Shown here: positions 41,669-50,566 of the stretch, in pieces
How the letters are laid out: every line of letters begins with the position of its first letter
Position numbering within the stretch: the stretch's first letter is position 1
Source of the DNA: Nonomuraea sediminis
Lineage (GTDB): Bacteria; Actinomycetota; Actinomycetes; Streptosporangiales; Streptosporangiaceae
Length of the DNA: 64,000 bases
Reading direction: 5' to 3'
Assembly: GCF_018531495.1 (NCBI RefSeq)
Contig: NZ_JAHDTI010000003.1
Location: forward strand, 310,001 to 374,000
The notes under the pieces: generated by a model
Told to the model about the DNA's origin: nothing
Seen by the model: the letters and a program-made list of their open reading frames with translations, nothing else
The model's database searches: none
Position numbers and translations under genes: made by a program

Positions 41669-42729
41669 GAGACCTCGCGGCAGGCCCGGTAGAAGTCGCT
41701 CCACCCGGAGCGCTCCTTGACCACGGTCTCCAGGTATTCGCGCCACACCACCCGGTCGGACACCGGCTCGCGCACGATCGCGCCCACCAGGCCCGCGGCC
41801 ACGTCGGCGGGACGCAGCACGCCGTCGCCGAAGTGCGCGGCCAGCGCGATGCCGCTGGTCAGCACCGAGATCGCCTCGGCGGTGGACAGGGTGCCGCTGG
41901 GCGACTTCACCTTGGTGCGGCCGTCCTCGGTCACGCCGTCGCGCAGCTCGCGGAAGACGGTCACGACCCGGCGGATCTCCGCCAGCCCGGTCGTGATCTC
42001 GGGCAGCGCCAGCGAGCGGCCAAGCTCGGCCACGCGGCGCGCCACGATCTCCACCTCCTCCTCGGCGGTGGCGGGCACGGGCAGCACGACCGTGTTGAAG
42101 CGGCGGCGCAGCGCGCTGGACAGCTCGTTGACGCCCCTGTCGCGGTCGTTGGCGGTGGCGATCAGGTTGAAACCGCGCTCGGCCTGGATCTCCGTGTTGA
42201 GCTCGGGGATGGGCAGCGTCTTCTCCGACAGCACGGTGATCAGCGCGTCCTGCACGTCGGACGGCATCCTGGTCAGCTCCTCGACCCGGGCGACGCGGCC
42301 CTCGGCCATGGCTCGCATCACCGGCGACGGGGTCAGCGCGTCCATCGACGGGCCCTCGGCCAGCAGGCGGGCGTAGTTCCAGCCGTAGCGGATGGCCTCC
42401 TCCGCGGTGCCCGCCGTGCCCTGCACGAGCAGCGTGGAGTCGCCGCTGACGGCGGCCGCCAGGTGCTCCGACAGCCAGGTCTTGGCCGTGCCCGGCACGC
42501 CGAGCAGCAGCAGCGCGCGGTCGGTGGCCAGGGTGGCGATCGCCACCTCGACGATCCTGCGGGCGCCGACGTACTTGGGCGTGATCCGGTCGCCGTCGCC
42601 CAGGACGTAGGTGGTGACCGCCCACGGCGACAGCCGCCAGCCTGGCGGGCGGGGCCTGTCGTCGTCCTTGGCCAGCAGGGCGAGCTCCTCCGCGTACTGG
42701 TCCTCCGCGTGTGGGCGCAATACCGTCAT
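41665..42729 (-). CDS. MoxR-family AAA+ ATPase
   Basis: A protein of 354 residues from ATG 42729, overlapping the DUF5691 stop. Walker A GVPGTAKTW (residues 77-85), Walker B-like VARVEELTRM, sensor 1 FNLIATANDRDRG, and the arginine-finger region SSALRRRFNTVVLP. MoxR ATPases act as chaperones that mature or remodel protein complexes. The tight overlap with VWA and DUF5682 genes supports one machine. The N-terminal 30 residues (AEDQYAEELALLAKDDD) are a leader typical of this subfamily. Confidence 0.92.
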   Translation of the reverse strand: MTVLRPHAEDQYAEELALLAKDDDRPRPPGWRLSPWAVTTYVLGDGDRITPKYVGARRIVEVAIATLATDRALLLLGVPGTAKTWLSEHLAAAVSGDSTLLVQGTAGTAEEAIRYGWNYARLLAEGPSMDALTPSPVMRAMAEGRVARVEELTRMPSDVQDALITVLSEKTLPIPELNTEIQAERGFNLIATANDRDRGVNELSSALRRRFNTVVLPVPATAEEEVEIVARRVAELGRSLALPEITTGLAEIRRVVTVFRELRDGVTEDGRTKVKSPSGTLSTAEAISVLTSGIALAAHFGDGVLRPADVAAGLVGAIVREPVSDRVVWREYLETVVKERSGWSDFYRACREVS

Positions 42730-44063
42730 TCGAGCTCCTCCAGCATGTCGGCACGGAAGCGCAGCAGGGCGGCGACCTCCTGGACGTTCGGGTCGGGCCT
42801 GGCCAGCACGGGCAGGTCGCACAGCGCGGGGTCGATCCGCTCGGCGGCCAGCCTGCCCAGCTCGCCGAGGTTCCACGGCTGGGTGGCCGCCACCTGCACG
42901 ATCTTACGGAGTACGGCTGCCGCCAGCGTGTCGTGCCACGGCGCGGGAACCCCGCCGAGGACCATGATGAGCTGGCTGTCCATCTCCCGATTCTTCACGA
43001 AATCGGCGGCGAGGTGCTGCCGCTCCCCCGGCGGCAGGACGGCCAGCAGGTCGGCGATCGGGTCCCAGGCGAACATGGCGCGCGCCCAGGCGGCATCCTG
43101 TTGCAGGACCGCGCCCCTGACCCAGCCGGCCCGCACCTCGTCCTCCCAGTCGGGGATCCGCCTGCGGACCACGTCGTCGGGGTCGCCCCACCTGGCCAGC
43201 GGCGCCCTGGCGATCACCTGCTGGAGCCACCAGGCCTTCTCACCGATGCCGCGCGGCGGTTTGGCCCTGATGCCGTCGCGCTCCATCGACTTGTCGCACT
43301 CTTCCGGCGGGTTCACCTGGTCGGTGCCGATGACGCGGGAAAGGCGCTCGGCCATGCGCCGGGCCAGGCGGGATCCGGGCAGGCGGGTCAGCAGGTTGGC
43401 GGCCTGCTGCCGCACCTCGCGCCTGCGGTCGTCGAGCGCGGCCTCGAGGAAGGGCTCGTCGTCCATGGTGAGCCCGTCGGCCAGCACCCCGACGAAGTCG
43501 GCGCGGTCGTCGGGCGTCTCCACCTCCCAGGTCTCCTGCAGCAGGCGCCTGGCCCTGGCCGGGTCGGTGGCGCGCAGGAGCGCCAGGTGGGCCCGCCGGT
43601 CGCCGGCCTTGCCCAGCTCCCAGACCTGCCCGCCGGGCTCGCCCGTCGGCTCCTCGAGCAGGTAGGCCCAGTCAGGGTTGCGCCGGGCCAGCCACCTGCC
43701 GCGCTCACCCGCCAGCACGCCGAGGTGCGCCCGCATGGAACGGTCGCGCCTGCCGCGCTCGAGCAGGTCGGGCAGCGCGTAGGAGGGGGCGCGCCGCCCT
43801 GACGCGGCGGCCGCGGCCAGCCACTCGGGCAGCACCCTGATGTACTGACCGGCCAGGATCCTGACCAGCCGCCGGGCCGCCGCCCGCCCGACGGCCTCGC
43901 GTTCCTCCTCCGGCGCCACGTCCGCCTCGTGTCCCGGCGCGGCCGGTCGCCGCCCTGCCCTGCGGCGGACGACCTCGACGGCCGCGTCGGCCAGCAGGTC
44001 GGCGCCGTACGGCCGGCGGTCGGTGCCGACCAGCGCGGTGGAGACCAGGTCCTCCCAGCTCAC
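42726..44063 (-). CDS. DUF5691-family protein
   Basis: A protein of 445 residues from GTG 44063, overlapping the preceding stop by 4 bp. It begins VSWEDLVSTALVGTDRRP, a hallmark of DUF5691. Much of it is helical repeat-like (ALPDLLERGRRDRSMRAHLG, RRAHLALLRATDPARARRLL, FLEAALDDRRREVRQQAANLL), suggestive of a HEAT-type solenoid. It probably serves as a scaffold or adaptor in the MoxR-VWA system. No catalytic motif is visible. Confidence 0.85.
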   Translation of the reverse strand: MSWEDLVSTALVGTDRRPYGADLLADAAVEVVRRRAGRRPAAPGHEADVAPEEEREAVGRAAARRLVRILAGQYIRVLPEWLAAAAASGRRAPSYALPDLLERGRRDRSMRAHLGVLAGERGRWLARRNPDWAYLLEEPTGEPGGQVWELGKAGDRRAHLALLRATDPARARRLLQETWEVETPDDRADFVGVLADGLTMDDEPFLEAALDDRRREVRQQAANLLTRLPGSRLARRMAERLSRVIGTDQVNPPEECDKSMERDGIRAKPPRGIGEKAWWLQQVIARAPLARWGDPDDVVRRRIPDWEDEVRAGWVRGAVLQQDAAWARAMFAWDPIADLLAVLPPGERQHLAADFVKNREMDSQLIMVLGGVPAPWHDTLAAAVLRKIVQVAATQPWNLGELGRLAAERIDPALCDLPVLARPDPNVQEVAALLRFRADMLEELE

Positions 44064-44998
44064 AGCGGCACCGCCGTGCCGTCGTCGGCCCAGGTGGCCA
44101 GCGGGCGCACGCCTGCGGGGGTCCACTCGACGGCCACCGTCACGGGCCGCCCGCCCGCGACCGCGATGAGCCGCCACGGGTCCCTGTCGCGGGGATGCAG
44201 CGGCAGCCCGCCGAGCGTCTCGGCGCCGGGCACCACGTCGCGCAGCACCAGCGGCCACGACTCGACCCACGGATCGGCCGCCAGCATCCTGCCCACCTCC
44301 CGCAGGCCCTCCGCCACGCTCACCCCCGTGGGCGCCGGGCGGTCGGCCGGCTCCGCCTCGGTCACCAGGGCCCGCAGCGGGGCGGCACCGGGGTAGAAGG
44401 CGAGGGCGGCGTCGATGACCGTGCCGGGGGCCAAGGAGTCGTCGGGCCGCTGGCCGGGCGGGGTGAACGTCAGGATCAGGGCAGGTCGGCCAGTGTCGTG
44501 GCCGTGCAACCAGACGCGGCGCACGACGAGCGGGTCCTGGTCCTCGTCGCGGCGGGCCAGGACGTGCCAGTGGTCGCGCACCGCGGGCCCGGCCAGCACC
44601 TCCTCGCGCGAGGTGGGGAAGCCCACCCGGCTCAGCACGGTCCGCGCCAGCGGCTCGGGCAGCTCCGCCCGGCGGCGGAAGGCCACGGCGAGCAGGTTGA
44701 GCAGCGCGTACTCCGCCAGCAGGCGCTCGGGCCAGCCGTCGAGCGAGCGCATCCGCTCCAGCCGCGACACCACCCCGGCGACCCCGGAGGCCTGCGCGTC
44801 GACGAGTCGCTTGGCCAGTTCCTCCCAGGCGCGGCGGTCGGCTCCCGCGATGCCGTGCCGTACCTGGTCGCCGAGCCAGCGCTCGAGCTCGGCCAGGCCC
44901 GCGGCCACGCGCGCGTGACGTGCCGTTTCCCCAGGTCGCTGATCCGGGGAGCCGCTCTGTTCGGTCACGTGCCGCACAGTAGCCACCTCGACCGACAT
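44060..44998 (-). CDS. SWIM-finger-family protein lacking the SWIM zinc finger
   Basis: A protein of about 312 residues, lead gene of the MoxR operon. From VAAGLAELERWLGDQVRHGI through WEELAKRLVDAQASG to the C-terminal DPWRLIAVAGGRPVTVAVEW and GTAVPL, it reads like the C-terminal two thirds of SWIM zinc-finger proteins that precede DUF5691 genes elsewhere. The CxC...CxH finger expected at the N-terminus is absent, and upstream sequence is promoter-like, not coding. ATG 44998 (MSVEVATVRHVTEQ) or GTG 44968 could be the start. A TACAAT -10 lies about 37 bases upstream. Loss of the finger is the notable feature. Confidence 0.7.
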   Translation of the reverse strand: MSVEVATVRHVTEQSGSPDQRPGETARHARVAAGLAELERWLGDQVRHGIAGADRRAWEELAKRLVDAQASGVAGVVSRLERMRSLDGWPERLLAEYALLNLLAVAFRRRAELPEPLARTVLSRVGFPTSREEVLAGPAVRDHWHVLARRDEDQDPLVVRRVWLHGHDTGRPALILTFTPPGQRPDDSLAPGTVIDAALAFYPGAAPLRALVTEAEPADRPAPTGVSVAEGLREVGRMLAADPWVESWPLVLRDVVPGAETLGGLPLHPRDRDPWRLIAVAGGRPVTVAVEWTPAGVRPLATWADDGTAVPL

Positions 44999-45034
44999 TT
45001 CACAGCGCTCTGGTGCATCCGGCGAGAGACGCCT

Positions 45035-45040
45035 ATTGTA
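45035..45040 (-). promoter_or_regulatory. TACAAT -10 of the MoxR-VWA operon
   Basis: TACAAT on the minus strand lies in the AT-rich gap between the divergent operon and the ABC importer, about 37 bases before ATG 44998. A short palindrome ATGC-AGA-GCAT (45054-45064) is nearby and could serve either side. Confidence 0.45.
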
Positions 45041-45085
45041 TTCAAAACTCAGTATGCAGAGCATGACATACCACAGGACGTCATC

Positions 45086-46384
45086 GTGAAGAAGATCCAT
45101 GTCATAGCGGGATTGGCGGCCGTCGTCGCGCTGAGCTCCTGCGCCACCGGCGGTGCCCCGGCCAAGCAGGCCCCGAAGCTCGCGCAGTCGGCCAAGGTCT
45201 CGGGCTCCATCAAGGTCTGGTCCTGGGACGTGGCCGCCAAGGCGCTGCAGCGGCTGGCGCCGGAGTTCGAGAAGTCACACCCCGGCGTCAAGGTGGAGAT
45301 CGAGGACATCGGCTATGACAACGCCTACGACAAGATCACCGTCGGCCTGAAGTCAGGCGCCGGCCTGCCCGACGTCATCACGCTCGAGGACACCTACATC
45401 GCCGGGTACGCCGAGCACTTCCCCAACGGCCTGGTGGACCTGAGCCCGGTGGCCGCCAAGTACCAGAGCGACTTCGACCCGGCCAAGTGGAAGGCCGCCA
45501 CCTCCGGCAAGGGCCTGTACGCGATGCCGTGGGACTCGGCGCCCGTCGGCCTGTTCTACCGCCGCGACTACTTCAAGCAGGCCGGGGTGGACCCCGAGGC
45601 CGTCCAGACCTGGGACGACCTGGTCAAGGCGGGCGAGAAGATCAAGCAGGCCACCGGCAAGCGCCTGTTCGTCTCCGACCTGACCAGCGCCGCCGGGTTC
45701 ACCACGCTGCTGCAGCAGCTCGGGCAGGGCTACTTCAAGGACGGCAAGGTCGCCGTGAACACCCCGGCCGCCGTCCGCGCGCTCACGCTGCTCAAGACGC
45801 TCAAGGACAAGGATCTGCTGCAGAACGAGAAGGGCTGGGACGGCCGCGTCACCGCCACCAAGCAGGGCAAGGCCGCCACCCAGCCCACCGCCGCCTGGTG
45901 GACCGGCACGCTCACCGGCGAGATGGCCGAGCTGTCGGGCAAGTTCGGGGTCATCCCGCTGCCCGCCTTCGACCAGGGCGGCAGCCGTACCTCGGCCAAC
46001 GGCGGGTCGGCGCTGGCGATCACCTCGCAGACCAAGAACCAGGACACCGCGTGGGCGTTCGTCGAGTGGCTGCTGGCGAACAAGGACCAGCAGGTGTCGA
46101 TGATGAAGACCGAGGCGCTCTTCCCCGCCTACCTGCCCGCGCTGTCCGACCCGTTCTTCGACGAGCCGCAGCCCTACTTCGCCGGGCAGAAGATCAACCG
46201 CCTGTTCGCCGACCAGGTCAGGAACATCCCGCCGATCGAGCTGACCGGTGACGACAAGGAGGCCGAGGAGCTGCTGAAGAAGGCGGTCTCCGACGCGCTG
46301 CTCAACGGCAAGGACCCCAAGGCGGTGCTCGACACGGCCGCCGAGCAGCTGGCCACCGCCACCAAGCGGGGTCTGGCGTCATGA
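45086..46384 (+). CDS. carbohydrate ABC transporter substrate-binding lipoprotein
   Basis: A protein of 432 residues from GTG 45086 (AGGAC upstream). Lipobox VVALSSC places the lipid-modified Cys at about residue 19. The mature protein is of the family 1 sugar-binding type (GSIKVWSWDVAAKALQRLAP, GLPDVITLEDTYIAGYAE, GLYAMPWDSAPVGLFYRRD). It captures a sugar or oligosaccharide outside the membrane. Its stop overlaps the first permease ATG. No regulator gene sits beside it. Confidence 0.92.
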   Translation: MKKIHVIAGLAAVVALSSCATGGAPAKQAPKLAQSAKVSGSIKVWSWDVAAKALQRLAPEFEKSHPGVKVEIEDIGYDNAYDKITVGLKSGAGLPDVITLEDTYIAGYAEHFPNGLVDLSPVAAKYQSDFDPAKWKAATSGKGLYAMPWDSAPVGLFYRRDYFKQAGVDPEAVQTWDDLVKAGEKIKQATGKRLFVSDLTSAAGFTTLLQQLGQGYFKDGKVAVNTPAAVRALTLLKTLKDKDLLQNEKGWDGRVTATKQGKAATQPTAAWWTGTLTGEMAELSGKFGVIPLPAFDQGGSRTSANGGSALAITSQTKNQDTAWAFVEWLLANKDQQVSMMKTEALFPAYLPALSDPFFDEPQPYFAGQKINRLFADQVRNIPPIELTGDDKEAEELLKKAVSDALLNGKDPKAVLDTAAEQLATATKRGLAS

Positions 46385-47253
46385 CCGCCACGAGTACGGC
46401 GGGCCGCCTGCTCCTGGCGCCGCAGCCCAGGCGCTGGCGCCGCCGTACCGTGCCGTGGATCTTCGTCGGGCCGGCGGCGGCGCTGTTCGGGCTGTTCTTC
46501 GCCTACCCGCTGGCCGCCTCGCTGCTGCAGAGCCTGGACGACGGCGCGGGCAACTACACGCGGCTGACGAGCGACCCCTCGTTCCTGCAGTCGCTGGTGA
46601 ACGTGGCGCTCATCCTGGTCGTCCAGGTGCCCATCATGATCGCGCTGGCAACCGTGCTCGCGTACGTGCTCAACCAGTCGTGGCTGCGCTTCCGCGCGAC
46701 GCTGCGGGCGGCCTACTTCCTGCCCGCGGTGACCACGCTGGTGGCCTACGCGGTGGTGTTCCGCGTGCTGCTGCGCACCGAGGGCGGCGCGGTCAACCAG
46801 GTGCTCGGCCTGCAGGTTGACTGGCTGAACGACCCGCTGTGGGCGCGGGTCGCGCTGATCGCCTCGATCACCTGGCGCTGGGTGGGCTACAACGCGATCA
46901 TCCTGCTCGCCGGGCTGCAGGCGATCGGGCGTGAGCAGTACGAGGCGGCCGCCATCGACGGCGCGGGGTCGCTGACCACGTTCACCAAGGTGATCCTGCC
47001 GCAGCTCAGGCCCGTCCTGCTGTTCTGCTCGATCACCTCGACGATCGGCACGCTGCAACTGTTCGACGAGCCGCTGGTGCTGACCGGCGGCGGGCCCGGC
47101 GACGCCACGCTGACGCCGATCCTCTACCTGTACCAGGTGGGCTTCAAGCAGTTCGACTTCGGCTACGCGGCGGCGATCGCGTGGGTGGTGGTCCTGCTGA
47201 TCGGCGGGCTCTCCTGGCTGCAGTTCCGCTACTTCGGAAAGGGGCGCGGGTGA
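46381..47253 (+). CDS. sugar ABC transporter permease (MalF-type)
   Basis: A protein of 290 residues, ATG overlapping the binding-protein stop (ATGA). Six transmembrane helices. The EAA loop EAAAIDGAGSLTTFTKVILPQL docks to the ATPase. It pairs with the next permease to form the channel. Confidence 0.93.
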   Translation: MTATSTAGRLLLAPQPRRWRRRTVPWIFVGPAAALFGLFFAYPLAASLLQSLDDGAGNYTRLTSDPSFLQSLVNVALILVVQVPIMIALATVLAYVLNQSWLRFRATLRAAYFLPAVTTLVAYAVVFRVLLRTEGGAVNQVLGLQVDWLNDPLWARVALIASITWRWVGYNAIILLAGLQAIGREQYEAAAIDGAGSLTTFTKVILPQLRPVLLFCSITSTIGTLQLFDEPLVLTGGGPGDATLTPILYLYQVGFKQFDFGYAAAIAWVVVLLIGGLSWLQFRYFGKGRG

Positions 47254-48059
47254 GGCGGCTCGTGCTGTGGGTACTGGCCGTGGCCGGCGCGGTGGTCAGC
47301 GTGGTGCCCTTCTACTGGATGATCGTGGCCGCCACGCACGACGGGTCGGAGCTGTTCGACTCTCCCCCGCCGTTCCTGCCCGGCGGCGACCTGATGGCCA
47401 ACCTGCGCGGCCTTGAGGAGTCGGTCCACTTCGCCAGGGTGATGGCCACCAGCGTGTGGACGGCGCTGGTCTACACGGCGCTGAGCGGGCTGGTGTCGGC
47501 GATGTGCGGCTACGGGCTGGCCAAGTACCGCTTCCGCGGGCGCGGCCTGCTGCTCGGGGTGGTGCTGGCCACCATGATGATCCCGTTCCAGGTGCTGCTC
47601 GTGCCGCTGTTCCAGATGATGGCCAGCATCGGCTGGGTCGACACCTACCAGTCGATCATCATCCCGTTCCTGGCGAACTCCTTCGGCATCTTCCTGATGC
47701 GGCAGGCGTTCCTGGACTTCCCGGACGAACTCCTGGAGAGCGGGCGGCTCGACGGTGCGGGCGATCTGCGGATCTTCTACCGGATCGTGCTGCCGTGCGT
47801 GCGGCCCCAGCTGGGCGCGCTGGTGATCTTCACGTTCATGTCGCAGTGGAACGCCTTCATCTGGCCGCTGCTGATGCTGAACTCCGAGGAGCGCTACACC
47901 GTGCCGGTGGCACTGAACCACCTGATCGGGCTGTCGCACGTGGACTACGCCGGGCTGATGCTCGGCGCCTTCCTCGCCACGCTGCCGCTGATGCTGGTCT
48001 TCCTGGTGTTCCAGCGCCAGTTCGTGTCGGGGTTGCTCGGGGGTGCGGTGAAGGCCTGA
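47250..48059 (+). CDS. sugar ABC transporter permease (MalG-type)
   Basis: A protein of 269 residues from GTG 47250, overlapping the previous stop by 4 bp. Six transmembrane helices, with the EAA-loop variant ELLESGRLDGAGDLRIFYRI. There is no ATPase gene in the operon, so a shared MsiK-type ATPase encoded elsewhere probably energises it. Confidence 0.93.
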   Translation: MRRLVLWVLAVAGAVVSVVPFYWMIVAATHDGSELFDSPPPFLPGGDLMANLRGLEESVHFARVMATSVWTALVYTALSGLVSAMCGYGLAKYRFRGRGLLLGVVLATMMIPFQVLLVPLFQMMASIGWVDTYQSIIIPFLANSFGIFLMRQAFLDFPDELLESGRLDGAGDLRIFYRIVLPCVRPQLGALVIFTFMSQWNAFIWPLLMLNSEERYTVPVALNHLIGLSHVDYAGLMLGAFLATLPLMLVFLVFQRQFVSGLLGGAVKA

Positions 48060-48063
48060 CACC

Positions 48064-48480
48064 ATGGGTGACATGAGTACACGTCCGGTCATCGCGGAAT
48101 TGCTCGACATGTCACCGCATCCCGAGGGCGGCTGGTTCAAGGAGACCTGGCGCACCGCCGTCACCTTCGAACCTCCGGGGTACGGCGGGGCCAGGTCGTC
48201 GGCCACCGGGATCTACTTCCTGCTCTGCCCGGGCGAGGAGTCGCGGCCGCACGTCGTCCGCTCCGACGAGGTGTGGCTGTGGCACCGGGGCGGGCCGCTG
48301 GAGCTCGTGATCGGCGACGAGACCGTCGTCCTCGGGCCGCTGGTGGAGAAGGGGCAGGTGCCGCAGGCCGTGGTGCCGGGCGGTGTCTGGCAGTCGGCGC
48401 GGCCCGCGGGCGATGAGGAAGTGCTGGTCAGCTGCGTGGTCTCACCGGGGTTCGACTTCGCGGACTTCGAGATGCGCTGA
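48064..48480 (+). CDS. cupin-fold DUF985 protein
   Basis: A protein of 138 residues (or 135 from the Met at 48073). HPEGGWFKETWRT, ATGIYFLLCPGE and EVWLWHRGGPLEL are the conserved strands of the DUF985 cupin group. This is a small cytosolic beta-barrel of unknown, possibly sugar-related, function. It starts 4 bp after the permease stop, so it is probably part of the importer operon. The last 39 bases overlap the convergent monooxygenase gene. Confidence 0.88.
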   Translation: MGDMSTRPVIAELLDMSPHPEGGWFKETWRTAVTFEPPGYGGARSSATGIYFLLCPGEESRPHVVRSDEVWLWHRGGPLELVIGDETVVLGPLVEKGQVPQAVVPGGVWQSARPAGDEEVLVSCVVSPGFDFADFEMR

Positions 48481-49851
48481 GCCGAACCACCGGGTGAGCG
48501 CCTCCGCGACGGGTTCCGGCTCTCCTGCGGCCCAGGCCACGTAGCCGTCGGGGCGGACCAGCAGCTCGGGGTCCGCGCCGGCCTGCCGTACCAGCAGGCC
48601 CTTGCCCTCGCGCAGCAGGTCGCGGTACGGCGCCGCCACGAAGCGGCCGACGCGGGGGTCGGACGCGGCGGGGGCGTGGTCGATGTCGGTGCCGTTGGCC
48701 ATCGCGGTGAAGTGCTCAAGCGCCTGCGGGAGCCGCAGCGTCTCCTCCAGCACCGCGCGCAGGGCGTCGACCTGCGGGCCCGGGCGCATGAGGGCGACCT
48801 GGGCGCGGGTGTTGCGCAGCACGCGGTCGGCGACCGGGCGGCGCTCGGCCGTGTAGGTGTCCAGCAGCGACTCCGGGGCCTTGCCGCGCACCACCAGGGC
48901 GAGCTTCCAGCCGAGGTTGGCCGCGTCCTGCAGGCCCATGTTGAGCCCCTGGCCGCCGATCGGCGAGTGGACGTGGGCGGCGTCGCCCGCCAGCAGGATC
49001 CTGTCGCGGCGGTAGGTCTCGGCCAGGCGGGTGTTGTCGCTGTAGCGGATGCCCGCCTCGAGCGAGGTGACCCGCACGGTGTCGACGCCGCTCGCGCGGC
49101 GCAGGCTGGCCTGCAGTTCCTCGGCCGTCATCGGGGCGTCGCGCTCGCCGGGGCCGCCGTCGAACTCGATCGTGGCGATCTCCCCCGGCACCAGCGACAG
49201 GTTGACCAGGCCGCCGGGGCTGCGCAGCGACGAGACGAGCGCCGTGGGGTCGGCCACCTCGGCGACGGCGGTGCGGCCCGTCAACGTGGCGTCCGTGCCG
49301 GGGAAGGGGATGCCCGAGCGCTTGCGCACCACGCTGCGGCCGCCGTCGCAGCCGACCAGGTAGGCGCCCTCGAAGCGGCGGCCGTCACGCAGGATCGCGG
49401 TCGCTCCTTCGATGTCGACGACCTCGCAGCCGGCCAGGATCCGCACGCCCAGCTCCTCGGCCCTGGCGGCGATCACGCGCTCGAGCAGGTGCTGCTTGAG
49501 CATCACGTACTCGGCTGGTCCCGGCTCGTCCTGCAGCAGCGGCAGGCCGCCGAAGTGGCCCCGGGTCTTGCCCTCCTTGAGCAGCTGGATCAGGAACGAC
49601 ACCGCGTCGGCGCCGTCGTGCGCGACTCCTTCGAGGTACTTCCACTGCTCCTCGATCACCGGCTCGGCCAGCCCGCGCAGGGCCAGCGTCTGGGTGCTGC
49701 GCACGTTGAGCGAGCGCAGGCCGAGGCTGCGTTCCCTGCGGACCGGACTCTCGGCCGCCTCCAGAACCAGTGTCTCCACGCCGCCCAGCGTCAGCTCGGC
49801 GGCCAGCAGCAGGCCGACGGGCCCGCCGCCGACGATGATCACGTCTGTCAT
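48442..49851 (-). CDS. FAD-dependent aromatic monooxygenase
   Basis: A protein of 469 residues from ATG 49851 (AAGGAGG upstream). FAD motifs of the PHBH group are in order: VIIVGGGPVGLLLAAEL, YLVGCDGGRSVVRK and RILLAGDAAHVHSPIGGQGLNMG. The C-terminal thioredoxin-like extension is short. It is related to polyketide and rifampicin hydroxylases. It probably hydroxylates an aromatic substrate with NAD(P)H and O2. It is divergent from a TetR gene across two strong palindromes, so substrate-induced expression is likely. Confidence 0.9.
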   Translation of the reverse strand: MTDVIIVGGGPVGLLLAAELTLGGVETLVLEAAESPVRRERSLGLRSLNVRSTQTLALRGLAEPVIEEQWKYLEGVAHDGADAVSFLIQLLKEGKTRGHFGGLPLLQDEPGPAEYVMLKQHLLERVIAARAEELGVRILAGCEVVDIEGATAILRDGRRFEGAYLVGCDGGRSVVRKRSGIPFPGTDATLTGRTAVAEVADPTALVSSLRSPGGLVNLSLVPGEIATIEFDGGPGERDAPMTAEELQASLRRASGVDTVRVTSLEAGIRYSDNTRLAETYRRDRILLAGDAAHVHSPIGGQGLNMGLQDAANLGWKLALVVRGKAPESLLDTYTAERRPVADRVLRNTRAQVALMRPGPQVDALRAVLEETLRLPQALEHFTAMANGTDIDHAPAASDPRVGRFVAAPYRDLLREGKGLLVRQAGADPELLVRPDGYVAWAAGEPEPVAEALTRWFGSAHLEVREVEPR

Positions 49852-49866
49852 GTGCCCTCCTTCGAG

Positions 49867-49900
49867 ACTTACGGCGTAAGTACAGCGCTTACGGTGTAAG
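49867..49900. promoter_or_regulatory. paired CTTACGGnGTAAG operators
   Basis: ACTTAC-GGC-GTAAGT (49867-49881) and CTTAC-GGT-GTAAG (49888-49900) have centres 20 bp apart, on the same helix face. They fill the gap between the divergent FAD monooxygenase and TetR genes. Confidence 0.8.
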
Positions 49901-49909
49901 TTTGTCAAC

Positions 49910-50566
49910 GTGGGTAAGGGAATCAACCGCGAGGCGGTCCTCGACGCCGCCCTGCTCCTGGCTCAGGAGGAGGGCCTGGCGGGGCTGTCGATGCGGAAGC
50001 TGGCCAAACGGCTCGGCATCGAGGCGATGTCGCTGTACAACCACTTCGCCAACAAGGCCGACATCCTGGACGGCCTGGCCGAACGGGTCTACGGCGACGT
50101 GGCGCGCCCCGATCCCGCGCTGCCCTGGCAGGAGCGGGTACGCACGACGGCGCTCGGCATGTACCGGGCGCTCAGCCGGTATCCGGTGGTGCCGCTCGCG
50201 CTGGTGACCGACCAGGCCAACCCGACCTCGGAGCGGGCGCTGCGGTCCCTGGAGGATCTGCTCGAGGCGCTCTACGCGGCCGGGTTCGACGACACGCAGG
50301 TACGGCGGGCGCTGAGCGCGATCAACGGGCTGATCATGGGTTCGCTACTGCTGTCGACCGCCGGGTTTACCGGCGACTTCTACGCGAGCCGGGGCGCGGA
50401 GCAGCTCGACCACTTCCGCCAGGGCGTCGACGCCGAGCGGCTGCCCCACTTCACCCGGCTGCTCGGCGTCCTGCCCGACATCGACGCCGAGGCCGACTTC
50501 ACCGCCGCCCTCGACATGTTGATCACGGGAATAGCCGATGCCGCGGGGCGGTTGGACGGCGCATGA
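49910..50566 (+). CDS. TetR-family regulator
   Basis: A protein of 218 residues from GTG 49910. HTH: LAGLSMRKLAKRLGIEAMSLYNHFANKADILDGLAE. The C-terminal domain (RYPVVPLALVTDQANPTSE, LSAINGLIMGSLLLSTAG) is of the TetR_C type. It probably binds the two palindromes upstream and represses the divergent monooxygenase and itself. Its stop overlaps the ATG of the F420-reductase-like gene. Confidence 0.9.
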   Translation: MGKGINREAVLDAALLLAQEEGLAGLSMRKLAKRLGIEAMSLYNHFANKADILDGLAERVYGDVARPDPALPWQERVRTTALGMYRALSRYPVVPLALVTDQANPTSERALRSLEDLLEALYAAGFDDTQVRRALSAINGLIMGSLLLSTAGFTGDFYASRGAEQLDHFRQGVDAERLPHFTRLLGVLPDIDAEADFTAALDMLITGIADAAGRLDGA

